Source: an uncultured Rhodospirillaceae bacterium
GTDB taxonomy: Bacteria > Pseudomonadota > Alphaproteobacteria > UBA8366
Length of the DNA: 64,000 bases
Assembly (NCBI GenBank): GCA_913043025.1
Contig: CAJWLM010000006.1
Span: 93,757-157,756 of the forward strand
Direction of reading: 5' to 3'
Shown piece after piece: positions 41,593-52,358 of this stretch (positions are counted from its first letter, which is position 1; every line of letters starts with the position of its first letter). Below the pieces are notes generated by a model. It was not told the origin of the DNA, ran no database searches, and worked only from the letters and a program-made list of their open reading frames with translations. Both the position numbers and the translations under genes were made by a program.

Positions 41593-41919
41593 TCATGGTG
41601 TCGGCGCAACACATAGAAAAGTTACGCGCGCTTTGGAAACCACTGGACACTCATTCAATATAAGGTCGTGCGAAAAAATTCTAACGTTTGCGCCGGGCAG
41701 CAGACAATTCTTTTTTGCGATCTCTACTATTGTGCCTCGGTCCGTATTGTCTGCATTATAGCATATCGAGACATACTTTTGGTTTTGCAAACGAGGGAGA
41801 TATTCTGGTTCTTTAGTGATAAACGGATGTCCTCCGACATTCATTTTAGTTGTGCAACTAGCCAACATGAGAATACCTCCGACTAGCAAAATAAGCGCAC
41901 ATAACCGTTTAAAATGCAT
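41593..41919 (-). CDS. Small predicted lipoprotein of unknown function
   Basis: MHFKRLCALILLVGGILMLASC lipobox, then a short Cys-containing domain. Start ATG 41919 preferred over 41940. Confidence 0.65.
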   Translation of the reverse strand: MHFKRLCALILLVGGILMLASCTTKMNVGGHPFITKEPEYLPRLQNQKYVSICYNADNTDRGTIVEIAKKNCLLPGANVRIFSHDLILNECPVVSKARVTFLCVAPTP

Positions 41920-41936
41920 AACTATTCGGCCCCCAA

Positions 41937-43115
41937 TCAACTTATCGCACGCATAGCTTCATCTAGCCCCTCAATAGTGAGAGAGTACATTCTGTTTCCC
42001 ATAATCTCACGCATAATCCTAATTGAGTCATAATAATCCCATGTTCTTCGTCCTTGGGGATTTAACCAGACAGCGCTCGGGTATGCCGATAGCAAACGTT
42101 GCATCCACACCCCGCCAGGTTCTTCATTCCAATGCTCTACACTTCCTCCAGGATACGTTATCTCATAGGGGCTCATTGTTGCATCACCTACGAATATAAC
42201 TTTGTAGTCAGACGGGTAGGAACGCAGCAATTCTAACGTAGATAGACTTTCAGAATGACGGCGCTTGTTATCGCGCCACACTCCCTCATACAAGCAATTA
42301 TGAAAATAAAAAAATTCTAAATTCTTAAATTCGCTACGCGCTGCTGAAAACAGCTCCTCGCAAACTTTTACGTGATCATCCATAGATCCGCCAGCATCCA
42401 AAAATAATAGAACCTTGACTGCATTTCGACGTTCCGGAACCATTTGTATATCGAGATAACCGCCGTTTTGCGCCGTGGACTTAATGGTTTTGGGCAAATC
42501 AAGCTCACTCGCCGCACCATCGCGGGTGAATCTCCGTAACCGCCTCAGCGCGACCTTTATATTACGAGTACCAATTTCAATGGTGTCATCGAGGTTCCTA
42601 TACTCGCGCCGGTCCCAGACCTTGACTGCACGGCGATGGCGTGATTTGTCCTGGCCGATCCGAATTCCCTGTGGATTATATCCATAGGCACCATACGGTG
42701 ACGTTCCAGCAGTACCGATCCACTTACTTCCCCCTTGGTGGCGACCTTTCTGTTGTTCAAGCCGTTTTTTCAAGGTCTCCATAAGCTTTTCAAAGCCGCC
42801 CATCCGTTCGATTTCGGCCTTTTCTTCCTCGGTTAGGTGGAGTTCTGCTAATTTCGCAAGCCATTCCTCTGGCAAAGACGTTTCTATATCCTCACTTCCA
42901 CCCTCTAAACCCTGAAAACATTGACTAAAAACACGGTCAAACCGGTCTAGGTACCTTTCATCCTTTACAAGTGCCGAACGACTAAGGTAGTAAAATTTAG
43001 TCACTTCATAACACGCTACGTTGCGGCTCATGGCCTCTAGTAGCGTCAGGTGTTCTCTCAGTGAGACGGGAATTCCAGCGTTCTTGAGCTCAAAGAAAAA
43101 TCTTATAAACACCAA
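41937..43115 (-). CDS. VWA-domain protein, CoxE-like
   Basis: 392 aa; VKVLLFLDAGGSMDDHVKVCEELFSAARSEFKNLEFFYFHN; immediately downstream of a MoxR ATPase. Confidence 0.88.
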   Translation of the reverse strand: MVFIRFFFELKNAGIPVSLREHLTLLEAMSRNVACYEVTKFYYLSRSALVKDERYLDRFDRVFSQCFQGLEGGSEDIETSLPEEWLAKLAELHLTEEEKAEIERMGGFEKLMETLKKRLEQQKGRHQGGSKWIGTAGTSPYGAYGYNPQGIRIGQDKSRHRRAVKVWDRREYRNLDDTIEIGTRNIKVALRRLRRFTRDGAASELDLPKTIKSTAQNGGYLDIQMVPERRNAVKVLLFLDAGGSMDDHVKVCEELFSAARSEFKNLEFFYFHNCLYEGVWRDNKRRHSESLSTLELLRSYPSDYKVIFVGDATMSPYEITYPGGSVEHWNEEPGGVWMQRLLSAYPSAVWLNPQGRRTWDYYDSIRIMREIMGNRMYSLTIEGLDEAMRAIS

Positions 43116-43219
43116 TAACCTCTACAACGTTTACAATATCAAATGTCAACCTGCCCTTGAAGAAACTACCTTGGCAGCAAATTCTTTATATTGTACTCGG
43201 GGAAGAGCTCCCCTTGTTT

Positions 43220-44083
43220 TTATGTCTTGCTTTTCTCTCGTCGTGCGATGAAAGCGAGTTGTTCAAATAACTGCACATCTTGCTCGTTTTTCAATAAAGC
43301 ACCATGTAACGGTGGTATTAACTTTTTTGTATCGCTGTCCCGAAGCGCATCTGCGGGTAAATCCTCTGCCAAGAGTAATTTAAGCCAATCAAGAAACTCC
43401 GAAGTTGACGGTGGTTTTTTAATACCGGGTGTATCCCGAAGTTCGTAGAAAATTTTTAATGCATCGCGGACCAAGAAACCTGTCAAATCCGGAAAATGAA
43501 CATCGATAATAGCACGCATCGTATTCTCATCGGGAAAAGATATGTAGTGAAAAAAACATCTCCGTAGAAATGCATCTGGTAATTCTTTCTCATTATTTGA
43601 TGTAATAATCACGATCGGCCTTTGTTTAGCTACAATACGTTGCTGCGTCTCGTATACAAAAAATTCCATGCGATCGAGTTCGAGAAGGAGATCATTCGGG
43701 AATTCGATATCTGCCTTATCAATTTCGTCTATCAAAAGTACCGGGCGAGCCTTTGCAGTAAATGCATCCCACAGCTTTCCACGTACTATATAGTTACTAA
43801 TCTCGTGCACTCGCTCGTCACCGAGCTGACTATCGCGGAGCCGCTTCACAGCATCATATTCATACAAGCCATGTTGAGCCTTAGTAGTTGATTTGATATG
43901 CCATTCTATAAGGGGTGCCCTGATAGAGCCAGCTACCTCGTGGGCAAGTACTGTTTTCCCTGTGCCGGGCTCTCCCTTTATGAGCAGAGGTCTTTCCAAA
44001 GTTATAGCTGCATTGACTGCCACCATGAGATCTTCCGTTGCGACGTATGTGTCTGTTCCTTGAAACTTGGTTTGTTTCTTCAT
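43220..44083 (-). CDS. MoxR-family AAA+ ATPase
   Basis: 287 aa; [46 protein letters not shown]. Confidence 0.93.
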   Translation of the reverse strand: MKKQTKFQGTDTYVATEDLMVAVNAAITLERPLLIKGEPGTGKTVLAHEVAGSIRAPLIEWHIKSTTKAQHGLYEYDAVKRLRDSQLGDERVHEISNYIVRGKLWDAFTAKARPVLLIDEIDKADIEFPNDLLLELDRMEFFVYETQQRIVAKQRPIVIITSNNEKELPDAFLRRCFFHYISFPDENTMRAIIDVHFPDLTGFLVRDALKIFYELRDTPGIKKPPSTSEFLDWLKLLLAEDLPADALRDSDTKKLIPPLHGALLKNEQDVQLFEQLAFIARREKSKT

Positions 44084-46746
44084 TTTTTTTCTGCCTTACT
44101 TAATGCGCTTTCAATATCGGCAAGGGCTTGCGCTGCCCCAGCACCAATTGGGCCACCTGTCTGCGCCATGTCAGGTCGACCACCACCTGCTTTCCCTCCG
44201 ATTGCGGATGCACCTGCACGAACCAAATTTACCGCGTCTACTCGATCCACAAGGTCTTTAGTTACCCCTACTACCAACGATGCCTTTGAGGAATTAACTC
44301 CGGCGACAGCAATGATGCCAGAGCCCACTTGGATTTTTAATGTATCGACCAGGGATTTTAATTCCTTAGCTGGAATTCCCTCTATCACTTTTGCTACGAA
44401 TTCCATTCCGTTAATAGTTTTGCTATCAGAGACACCGCCTCGTGCTTTTCCCTCTCCGACAGCTATTTTTTGGCGGAGTTGTGATAATTGCTTTTCGATT
44501 CTGCGTCGCTCCTCAAGCAACCCTGAAACGCGCTCCGGAATATCACTAGGACTTACTTTAAGCACCGTTGAGGTCTCTGTAAGCAGCTGTTCCTGCCTCG
44601 TTACATATTGTAAAGCCGCAGCACCTGTGCAGGCCTCAATCCTACGAACTCCTGCAGCAACCGCACTCTCTCCGAGAATTTTAAAGAGCCCAATGTCTCC
44701 TAACCTTTGTACGTGCGTCCCACCGCATAGTTCTCTGGAAAAGATTCGGCCTTCTGAGTCAGTGTCGCCCATTGAAACAACTCGAACTTCGCTTCCATAT
44801 TTTTCCCCAAATAACGCCAAAGCACCAGTCTCCACAGCATCATCTGGCGTCATCAGTAGTGTATTTACACATCCATTACCGCGAATTTGCTTATTAACCG
44901 ACACCTCAACTAGTCTAAGCTCATCACCTTCCACAGGTTTTTGATGGCTAAAATCAAATCGAAGGTACTCTGCCGCAACCAAGGAACCCTTTTGCATAAC
45001 ATGCACTCCCAGTGTTTCTCGGAGTGCACTATGCATCAAGTGTGTAACCGAGTGGTTAACACTTAGTTTTTTACGGCAGGCCTTATCAACCTCCAGATCG
45101 AGTACAGCACCAACAGATATTTCACCATGCACAACTTTCGCGCTATGTAGGTGCATGTCATCAAGTTTTTTCTTGGTATCAGTAACTTTTAATTTTGCAC
45201 CAAACGCCCCCATAGCAATGCCGCGATCACCCTTTTGCCCACCTGATTCAGCGTAAAAAGGTGTCTGATTCACAATGAGTGTTATTTCATCACCCTCCTT
45301 GGCAATATCGGTTGTTTCACCATCGATAATGATCGCAGAAATGATCCCCTCGGTACGCTCTGCGTCGTAGCCTAAAAACTCGGTTGGACCGATTTTCTCG
45401 CGAAGGTCAAACCAAAATGTTTCTGTTAAAACATCCCCGGATCCCATCCATGCTTTTCGGGCGGTTTCGCGCTGATTAGCCATGGCGATATCAAACCCGT
45501 TAATATCTAGTTTTTGATTTTGTCCCCGAAGAATATCTTCCGTGAGATCGCGCGGAAATCCGTATGTGTCATAAAGTTTAAAAGCTACGTCCCCCGGCAG
45601 CTGACCCCCTGAGGGTATTTGGGCTGATTCCTGATCAAGCAACTTTAAACCTCTGGCCAGCATTTCCCTAAACCGCTCTTCCTCGAATCTTAATGTTTCC
45701 CCGATCAATGCCTCAGCACGAATTAGTTCAGGGTATTGTTGCCCCATCGCCAAAACTAGGTTCGGGACTAACTTACTCATCAACGGATCCTTACAGTTTA
45801 ATAAATGAGCGTGGCGCATTGCACGTCTCATAATTCTCCGTAGAACGTAGCCTCTCCCCTCATTAGAAGGTAACACTCCATCAGCAATTAAAAAGCTGCA
45901 AGCCCGGAGGTGATCAGCAATTACCCGGTGCGAAGTTGCCGCCGCTCCGTCGGGATCTGTACCACTTGCCTTTGCAGAGGCTTCTATCAAATCGCGTAAT
46001 AAATCTATGTTATAATTATCATGTGTACCCTGAAGAACGGCAGCTATGCGTTCAAGCCCCATACCCGTGTCAATAGAAGGTCGAGGTAAGTTAATCCTCT
46101 CACCTTCAGACACCTGATCGTATTGCATAAAAACTAGATTCCAAATTTCTACAAATCGGTCTCCGTCCTCATCGGCTGTTCCGGGCGGTCCTCCCGCTAT
46201 ATGTTCCCCGTGATCATAGAATATTTCTGAACACGGTCCACATGGGCCAGTATTACCCATTGCCCAGAAATTATCCGAACTTGAGATTGGAATTATTTTA
46301 CTATCGGGAAGGCCGGTTATTTTTCGCCAAAGATTGAACGCCTCTTCATCCTCATTATATACGGTTACTAGCAAGCGTTTCTTCTCAATCCCATATTCTT
46401 TAGTTATCAACGACCAAGCACAATCAATTGCATGCTCCTTGAAATAATCGCCAAATGAAAAATTACCAAGCATTTCAAAAAATGTGTGGTGCCTAGCGGT
46501 GTGCCCAACATTTTCTAAATCGTTGTGCTTACCACCGGCACGAACACATTTCTGCGATGTTGTGGCTCTTGAAAATGTAAGTGGCTCGACACCCGTAAAT
46601 ACATTTTTAAATTGCACCATTCCTGCATTAGTAAACAACAATGTAGGATCGTTCCGCGGAACTAACGGCGAGGATTTTACAACCTCATGACCATCTTTGC
46701 GGAAAAATTCTAGAAATGCAGTTCTTATTTCGTTTGTGCTAGTCAT
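44080..46746 (-). CDS. alaS: Alanyl-tRNA synthetase
   Basis: [41 protein letters not shown]-terminal DHHA1-like [16 protein letters not shown]. Start 46746 (MTSTNEIR) preferred over 46794. Confidence 0.97.
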   Translation of the reverse strand: MTSTNEIRTAFLEFFRKDGHEVVKSSPLVPRNDPTLLFTNAGMVQFKNVFTGVEPLTFSRATTSQKCVRAGGKHNDLENVGHTARHHTFFEMLGNFSFGDYFKEHAIDCAWSLITKEYGIEKKRLLVTVYNEDEEAFNLWRKITGLPDSKIIPISSSDNFWAMGNTGPCGPCSEIFYDHGEHIAGGPPGTADEDGDRFVEIWNLVFMQYDQVSEGERINLPRPSIDTGMGLERIAAVLQGTHDNYNIDLLRDLIEASAKASGTDPDGAAATSHRVIADHLRACSFLIADGVLPSNEGRGYVLRRIMRRAMRHAHLLNCKDPLMSKLVPNLVLAMGQQYPELIRAEALIGETLRFEEERFREMLARGLKLLDQESAQIPSGGQLPGDVAFKLYDTYGFPRDLTEDILRGQNQKLDINGFDIAMANQRETARKAWMGSGDVLTETFWFDLREKIGPTEFLGYDAERTEGIISAIIIDGETTDIAKEGDEITLIVNQTPFYAESGGQKGDRGIAMGAFGAKLKVTDTKKKLDDMHLHSAKVVHGEISVGAVLDLEVDKACRKKLSVNHSVTHLMHSALRETLGVHVMQKGSLVAAEYLRFDFSHQKPVEGDELRLVEVSVNKQIRGNGCVNTLLMTPDDAVETGALALFGEKYGSEVRVVSMGDTDSEGRIFSRELCGGTHVQRLGDIGLFKILGESAVAAGVRRIEACTGAAALQYVTRQEQLLTETSTVLKVSPSDIPERVSGLLEERRRIEKQLSQLRQKIAVGEGKARGGVSDSKTINGMEFVAKVIEGIPAKELKSLVDTLKIQVGSGIIAVAGVNSSKASLVVGVTKDLVDRVDAVNLVRAGASAIGGKAGGGRPDMAQTGGPIGAGAAQALADIESALSKAEKK

Positions 46747-46899
46747 CTCTCTCATTAAACAAAAGATTCGGCATAAAAACACACACTCTGCCAAAGTCGC
46801 GTTTTAACTTGAGAAAAGCAGCCTGTCCAGCTTATCCGACCATTACTTGTAGTAACCGTAATAGAATGACTTAGCAATATCCAAATAAAATTAACAATT

Positions 46900-46920
46900 A
46901 AAATGATTATTTGTCATTTT
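46900..46920. terminator. Stem-loop in the recA-alaS intergenic region
   Basis: AAAATGA-ttatttg-TCATTTT, perfect 7-bp arms, AT-rich flanks; possible terminator downstream of recA. Confidence 0.35.
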
Positions 46921-46979
46921 AATAAATAAAAATTTACTCTAACTACAAATAAAAAGTATTTTTTATTTTGTCATTTTAA

Positions 46980-48107
46980 CTATTTAATATCATTTTGTTC
47001 TATTTCTGGAAGAACTAAGCCATTGTTTTCTTGTTCTGTATCATTTTCGTCATCGTTATTGCTACCCTCAAGCATCACTTCCTTTAAAATACCAGCGTTT
47101 TCTCTAACCTGACGCTCAATATCCAATGCGATATCGGTATTTTCTGACAAAAAGGTTTTTGCATTCTCACGGCCTTGCCCAATGCGTTGATCCCCATATG
47201 AAAACCATGAACCAGACTTTTCCACAATACCTGCATTGACACCAAGGTCTAGCAATTCGCCAGTTTTTGAAATGCCCTCGCCATACATGATATCAAACTC
47301 AACAACTTTAAAAGGCGGCGCAACCTTATTCTTCACTACTTTTACACGTGTTTGATTTCCAACAATATCGTCTTTATCCTTAATTGCACCAATTCGTCTA
47401 ATGTCTAGCCGCACGCTAGAATAAAACTTGAGTGCGTTTCCTCCAGTTGTAGTTTCGGGGCTACCAAACATCACACCAATTTTCATACGGATCTGGTTTA
47501 TAAAAATTACCATAGTTTGAGAACGAGAAATTGAACCTGTTAGCTTACGAAGGGCTTGACTCATAAGCCGCGCCTGAAGGCCAACATGGGTGTCTCCCAT
47601 CTCTCCCTCTAACTCTGCCCGGGGCACCAAAGCAGCAACCGAATCCACAACTAAAACATCTATTGCGCCGGAACGTACCAACGTATCCGCAATTTCAAGT
47701 GCCTGCTCGCCTGCATCCGGTTGGGAGATAAGAAGCTCATCAAGACTCACTCCTAGCTTTTTTGCATAAGATGGATCAAGAGCGTGCTCCGCATCGAGAA
47801 ATGCACACGTTCCACCTTCTTTCTGAGCCTCAGCGAGTACATGTAATGCCAACGTTGTCTTACCAGAACTTTCAGGCCCGTAGATCTCTACAATTCGACC
47901 TTTGGGTAATCCGCCGATACCAAGAGCAATATCAAGCCCAAGCGAACCTGTTGAGACTTCCTCAATATCTACTGCCTGATCCTGTTGACCCAACTTCATG
48001 ATCGAACCTTTCCCATAGGAACGTTCAATCTGGCCTAACGCCGCTTCAAGAGCTTTTTGCTTATCCATGGTATCCTTTTCAACAAGACGCAATGCCGATT
48101 GCGACAT
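46980..48107 (-). CDS. recA: Recombinase A
   Basis: [62 protein letters not shown]. Start ATG 48107 preferred over 48185. Confidence 0.98.
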   Translation of the reverse strand: MSQSALRLVEKDTMDKQKALEAALGQIERSYGKGSIMKLGQQDQAVDIEEVSTGSLGLDIALGIGGLPKGRIVEIYGPESSGKTTLALHVLAEAQKEGGTCAFLDAEHALDPSYAKKLGVSLDELLISQPDAGEQALEIADTLVRSGAIDVLVVDSVAALVPRAELEGEMGDTHVGLQARLMSQALRKLTGSISRSQTMVIFINQIRMKIGVMFGSPETTTGGNALKFYSSVRLDIRRIGAIKDKDDIVGNQTRVKVVKNKVAPPFKVVEFDIMYGEGISKTGELLDLGVNAGIVEKSGSWFSYGDQRIGQGRENAKTFLSENTDIALDIERQVRENAGILKEVMLEGSNNDDENDTEQENNGLVLPEIEQNDIK

Positions 48108-48238
48108 GATAATTTTCCTTTCTCTTATTTCACAGCGATCTCTGACTGGCAACCTAAGCCCAATAAATGCCGAGACACTCTGCAAAGTTAAACCATCAAC
48201 TGTGAATACAAATGTACCTTATTTGTTCTTTCTTGCAA

Positions 48239-48253
48239 GTTCTATTTTTGTTC
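48239..48253 (+). promoter_or_regulatory. Candidate LexA (SOS) box, alphaproteobacterial type, upstream of recA
   Basis: GTTC-TATTTTT-GTTC = GTTC-N7-GTTC, 132-146 bp upstream of the recA start. Confidence 0.7.
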
Positions 48254-48487
48254 TTTTTTATAAAAAATTTGTCCAATGGAAACAATGTTGTATAGGTACT
48301 ATTTTCTAACGCAGATTTTTTGTAACCTTTTAAAAATAAAAAAATATTATTTTTAATAGTTTCCCTACCAATATGGACAAGTGAAAATTTATTTAGCATT
48401 TGAAAATTGATCACAGTATGCCATTTTCTGTTCTCGATTCTCTAAAATGGTATGGCAGACTTCCATTTGGATTTTGTAATGAGCAGC

Positions 48488-49579
48488 CTACTGGGCCAAG
48501 CCCTCCGTTTCCATCTTCCCTCTTCGGAGTCCCCAAACATAACTAATTACCTCTGCAACCGCCTGGTAATGTTCAGGGGGAACCTCATCGTCTAAATCAA
48601 CAGCTGCAAAAAGAGCTCTGGCCAATGGTGGGTTTTCGACAATCGTAATGGAATTTTCTTCCGCTATTTCGCGAATGCGTTGTGCAATCAAGTCTTGCCC
48701 CTTCGCAACGACTTTAGGAGCCTCCATTTCATCTGAGTCATATTTAAGTGCTACTGCAAAGTGAGTTGGGTTTGTGATTACTACATCTGCATCAGGAACC
48801 GCTGCCATCATGCGCTGACGAGCACGGTCCTGGCGAATTTGGCGTAATCGCTGCTTTGCGGTTGGATCACCTTCAGCTTGTTTGTGTTCTTCCTTTACTT
48901 CCTGTTTTGTCATTCTCAGTTGTTTTTTATGCCGATGACGCTGGAAAATTAAATCAGCTATTGCTATCGCTGCGAGAACAGCTATCACCGCCACTAGCAT
49001 TTTCAAAAGAGTGTCATGCAAAATAATCAAAAAATCTTGCATGGAGTAGGAGGTTAGGGAATCAAGCCCTGGGATTAGGGGCAAAACTGGAAGTGCCCCA
49101 ATAATTGCTACTATGCATATTTTTAATATTCCTTTTGCAAACTCATTAAGTTGATTGCCCGAAAAAAGCCGCTTTGCACCTTTTGTAGGGCTGATTTTTT
49201 CAAACTTAAATCCTACTGCTTTTGGAGAAAATACGGGCCCGTTTTGGATCAATGGGCCTGCAATTGCCACCAAGACGATAATCAACAAAACCCAAGCCAA
49301 TGCGCTTCCAACATTTAAAAGTGTGTTGGCAAACACTGCGAACAAATCACCTGGCTGCATTATAAACAGATGAGGAGCCTCGACAAATGGGATCAATGCG
49401 AGCTTTACACCACGCAACGCGGAGGGGAATGCAAAAGTGATTAGAAGGCTCCCTGCAAGCAACATCAACCACGTATTGATTTCCCGGCTGACGGCTATGT
49501 TGCCTCTTTCACGGGCTTCAATCAGCTTTTTCGGTGTCGGTTCTTCTGTTTTTTGAGATTCATCGGCCTGTTCGGACAT
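48488..49579 (-). CDS. flhB: Flagellar biosynthesis protein FlhB
   Basis: 363 aa; EEPTPKKLIEARERGNIAVSREI, conserved autocleavage motif VVITNPTHFAVALKYD. Confidence 0.96.
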   Translation of the reverse strand: MSEQADESQKTEEPTPKKLIEARERGNIAVSREINTWLMLLAGSLLITFAFPSALRGVKLALIPFVEAPHLFIMQPGDLFAVFANTLLNVGSALAWVLLIIVLVAIAGPLIQNGPVFSPKAVGFKFEKISPTKGAKRLFSGNQLNEFAKGILKICIVAIIGALPVLPLIPGLDSLTSYSMQDFLIILHDTLLKMLVAVIAVLAAIAIADLIFQRHRHKKQLRMTKQEVKEEHKQAEGDPTAKQRLRQIRQDRARQRMMAAVPDADVVITNPTHFAVALKYDSDEMEAPKVVAKGQDLIAQRIREIAEENSITIVENPPLARALFAAVDLDDEVPPEHYQAVAEVISYVWGLRRGKMETEGLAQ

Positions 49580-49609
49580 CGAACTTTCCTTTTGAGACAG
49601 ATTCTCGCG

Positions 49610-50380
49610 CTACGGCGCTAAAAAACGGCCCATATTGAATTGAAAATAATCGAGAAACCACATTAAGGCAGCTGGAAATGCTACCATCATTACAAATAGT
49701 CCGATCCAAATCTGTACAGGAAGTGCCACGAAAAAAACTGGCAGTTGTGGGTTCAATCGAGCAAGCAAACCAAGCCCAGTATAAAAAAGAATTCCAACGA
49801 ATAAAAATGGAGTAGCGATTTGGAAGCCGAGAACAAAACTGCGGGCCACAAACTGAACAAATGTTTCAGCTAGGTCTCCAAACTGCGGCACCAATCCGGG
49901 CACGAATAAACTGTAACTATCTACCACTCCCATCAACATGAGGTGATGAGTATCCGTTATAAAAATCAGCAGCAGTCCAAGTATCGACAAGAAAACCGCT
50001 GGTAATCCGCCAGTATCGGAAAGCAGTGGATTAAAAAGTAAAGCATTTGCGAAGCCCGCATAAAACCCAAGAATTGTTCCGGCTGTTGCTAACCCCGAAA
50101 TCAGCACTCTAGCGATACCACCGATAAAGAAACCGATCAGCATCTCACCGATAACAAGCATAATCAAAGAAAATGGATTAGTAGGAGCCGGGGGGAGATT
50201 TGGCTCCAAAACAGGAGCTAAAACGGCAGTTATCATCAATGCTGCCAGAAGCCTAATGCGAGCCGATATATAGACTTCGCTAAATCCTGGCATAACAGCC
50301 AGAGCAGCGCCCACTCTGGTAAAAATCAAAAAAAACGCGAAGGTCTCGGCTGGAAGAAGTTCCTGCAGATAAGGAGCCAT
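49610..50380 (-). CDS. fliR: Flagellar biosynthetic protein FliR
   Basis: 256 aa multi-TM; FTRVGAALAVMPGF, gene order with fliQ and flhB. Confidence 0.94.
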   Translation of the reverse strand: MAPYLQELLPAETFAFFLIFTRVGAALAVMPGFSEVYISARIRLLAALMITAVLAPVLEPNLPPAPTNPFSLIMLVIGEMLIGFFIGGIARVLISGLATAGTILGFYAGFANALLFNPLLSDTGGLPAVFLSILGLLLIFITDTHHLMLMGVVDSYSLFVPGLVPQFGDLAETFVQFVARSFVLGFQIATPFLFVGILFYTGLGLLARLNPQLPVFFVALPVQIWIGLFVMMVAFPAALMWFLDYFQFNMGRFLAP

Positions 50381-50383
50381 GTT

Positions 50384-50650
50384 TTATGAAATGCCTACTA
50401 TTCGATCGACAATTCCCTCCATATATTTAGTCATAGTTTCAAACATGAAAGGTAACAAAACGATCAAAGATACAAAAACAGCGAGGATTTTAGGGACAAA
50501 TGTAAGTGACATTTCCTGTATTGAGGTTAGAGCTTGAAATATTGCTACCGCTAACCCGACGACTAAACCAATAAGCATCACTGGCGATGCAACGGTCAGC
50601 ATAACCAAAACCGACTCTCTAGCAAATTGAAGGAATTGTGTTTCGTCCAT
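50384..50650 (-). CDS. fliQ: Flagellar biosynthetic protein FliQ
   Basis: 88 aa; SPVMLIGLVVGLAVAIFQALTSIQEMSLTFVPKI. Confidence 0.95.
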   Translation of the reverse strand: MDETQFLQFARESVLVMLTVASPVMLIGLVVGLAVAIFQALTSIQEMSLTFVPKILAVFVSLIVLLPFMFETMTKYMEGIVDRIVGIS

Positions 50651-50677
50651 GCACCAAAAACCACATAGTCTGCACTA

Positions 50678-50986
50678 TTAAATTGGCATTCGAAGAATTT
50701 CCTGATAGGCGGTAAGCACTCTATCTCTTACCGCAACGACAGTCTGCAAAGTAGTTTGAGCATTATTGAGCGCCATAACTACATCGGTCAAATCGGCTTT
50801 CCCAGCAACTGCATCAACGGTCGCTTTTTCTGCCTCACGACTACTCTTCACCATCTGCTTGGTTGCCGAACCAACCATATCTGCAAAGGTACCAGTTTTT
50901 GGGGACTCAGGAGCTGAAATGCCTGAACCGCTGAGGTTCTGAGCTCGTTTAAAAGCATTGATTGCATCGGTCGGATTAATTGCCAT
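50678..50986 (-). CDS. fliE: Flagellar hook-basal body complex protein FliE
   Basis: 102 aa; DVVMALNNAQTTLQTVVAVRDRVLTAYQEILRMPI. Confidence 0.93.
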   Translation of the reverse strand: MAINPTDAINAFKRAQNLSGSGISAPESPKTGTFADMVGSATKQMVKSSREAEKATVDAVAGKADLTDVVMALNNAQTTLQTVVAVRDRVLTAYQEILRMPI

Positions 50987-51029
50987 TTTAATTCCTTTTC
51001 AGACTTTTACGCAGGCGCAACTCTAACAG

Positions 51030-51443
51030 TTAGCGCAACAGATCTATGGTTCGTTGAATCATGCGTTTGGACGAGTCAATCATACTTAAATTCGCTTGAT
51101 AGGAACGCTGCGCCTCACGCATATCAACCATCTCTATCAGGGTATTCACATTGGGCATCTTAATGTAACCATCTTTATCGGCAGCTGGATGATTTGGGTC
51201 AAATTGAAGTCTGAATGGACTTTTATCTTTGAATGGGCCTCTCATTTTCACTAAATCTGCCTCAAGAGTTCGATCAAAAACATTCTTAAAGGTTACAACC
51301 CTTCGACGATATGGATCATCGCCCACCTTCTCTGGGCCCGAATTAGCATTTGCCAAATTCTCGGATATAGTACGCAGTCTAGCTCCCTGCGCGCGCATGC
51401 CAGAAGCCGATACATACATCGAGGTTTTAAGATCGGAGGGCAT
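51030..51443 (-). CDS. flgC: Flagellar basal-body rod protein FlgC
   Basis: 137 aa; SASGMRAQGARLRTISENLANANS, GYIKMPNVNTLIEMVDMREAQRSYQANLSMI. Confidence 0.95.
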   Translation of the reverse strand: MPSDLKTSMYVSASGMRAQGARLRTISENLANANSGPEKVGDDPYRRRVVTFKNVFDRTLEADLVKMRGPFKDKSPFRLQFDPNHPAADKDGYIKMPNVNTLIEMVDMREAQRSYQANLSMIDSSKRMIQRTIDLLR

Positions 51444-51468
51444 TAATTTTCTCCTTCAAGCTAAATAA

Positions 51469-51879
51469 CTATCGGCCCGCTCCACGGCCAAGCGCGATGC
51501 GGAACAACGACATATGCTTTCGATATAAACTAGTAACTAGCTGGTGGTCGCCTGCGTTTTGAGTGGATTTCAACATCTGCTCTTCAAGCACAACACTATT
51601 ACCCGACGGGTTTATCTCGTAATCTGCGTTTTCACGATTAATGCGAAAAGACTGATCAGTGCCAGAACCTTTTATGTGTCCTTCGTGTGTTCTACTTAAC
51701 GCGCTGCTAAATAACTTGTTGGAAGGCAACTTTCTAAAATCTATCTGCTTCAAATCTTGAGCTCGATAGTTAGGAGTATCGGCATTTGCGATATTCTCCG
51801 CTATCACCCTCTGCCGCTGATTTAACCAGCCCAACTTTTGTTTCATCATACGAAAAACAGGAAAATCGCCTAAATCCAT
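51469..51879 (-). CDS. flgB: Flagellar basal-body rod protein FlgB
   Basis: KLGWLNQRQRVIAENIANADTPNYRAQDLKQIDF. Start 51879 (MDLGDF) preferred: AGAGG just upstream and a sigma-54 site at 51936-51951. Confidence 0.93.
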   Translation of the reverse strand: MDLGDFPVFRMMKQKLGWLNQRQRVIAENIANADTPNYRAQDLKQIDFRKLPSNKLFSSALSRTHEGHIKGSGTDQSFRINRENADYEINPSGNSVVLEEQMLKSTQNAGDHQLVTSLYRKHMSLFRIALGRGAGR

Positions 51880-51935
51880 TTCCGCCTCTATTTGATCAAT
51901 ACTACCAAACATACACCAGCACGACTTTGACGTGC

Positions 51936-51951
51936 TGCACGACCCGTGCCA
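51936..51951 (-). promoter_or_regulatory. Candidate sigma-54 (-24/-12) promoter for the flgB operon
   Basis: Minus strand TGGCACGGGTCGTGCA; exact 10-nt GG-to-GC spacing, near-consensus TGGCACG-N4-TTGCA. Confidence 0.7.
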
Positions 51952-52358
51952 GGCCCAAAAGTAAAGTTTACCACACAACCTTGAAACGAAAATACTATAG
52001 CATACAAGGACTACGAAGTGTTTGCGCTTAATTATGCAATTATTATAAAACTTTTACAAGTATAAGGTCAAAGTTATTATTTGGTTTTATTTAATTTCTT
52101 TTAGCGAGTGTCAAACGAGGTCTGCTCATTTCACATTATTTTTTCTGCATATTCACCCCAAAAAGGTAACCAGCATTTTTACGATTCTATGTTTTTGAGG
52201 GCATTCTCCTCGTTCGCATCAATGCGTAAGTTAATTTGACAGGTTCGGAAGCCCTGCTGGCTGTATGAGAAGGTTTACGGCCAAAAGATAAATCACTGAT
52301 TTTATTGAATTATTTTTTCAATACGGCACTGGAACTGAGTTGCACCTAAATATTAAAG

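Noticed and set aside
43898-44944. 348-aa plus-strand ORF
   Set aside because: Lies antisense to the well-supported alaS (and start of moxR) gene; Ser/Pro/Thr-rich shadow translation without recognisable domain.
52323-52346. Sigma-54-like sequence GGCACTGGAACTGAGTTGCA before the fhlB-like gene
   Set aside because: GG-to-GC spacing is 15 nt or 9 nt depending on register, not the required 10.
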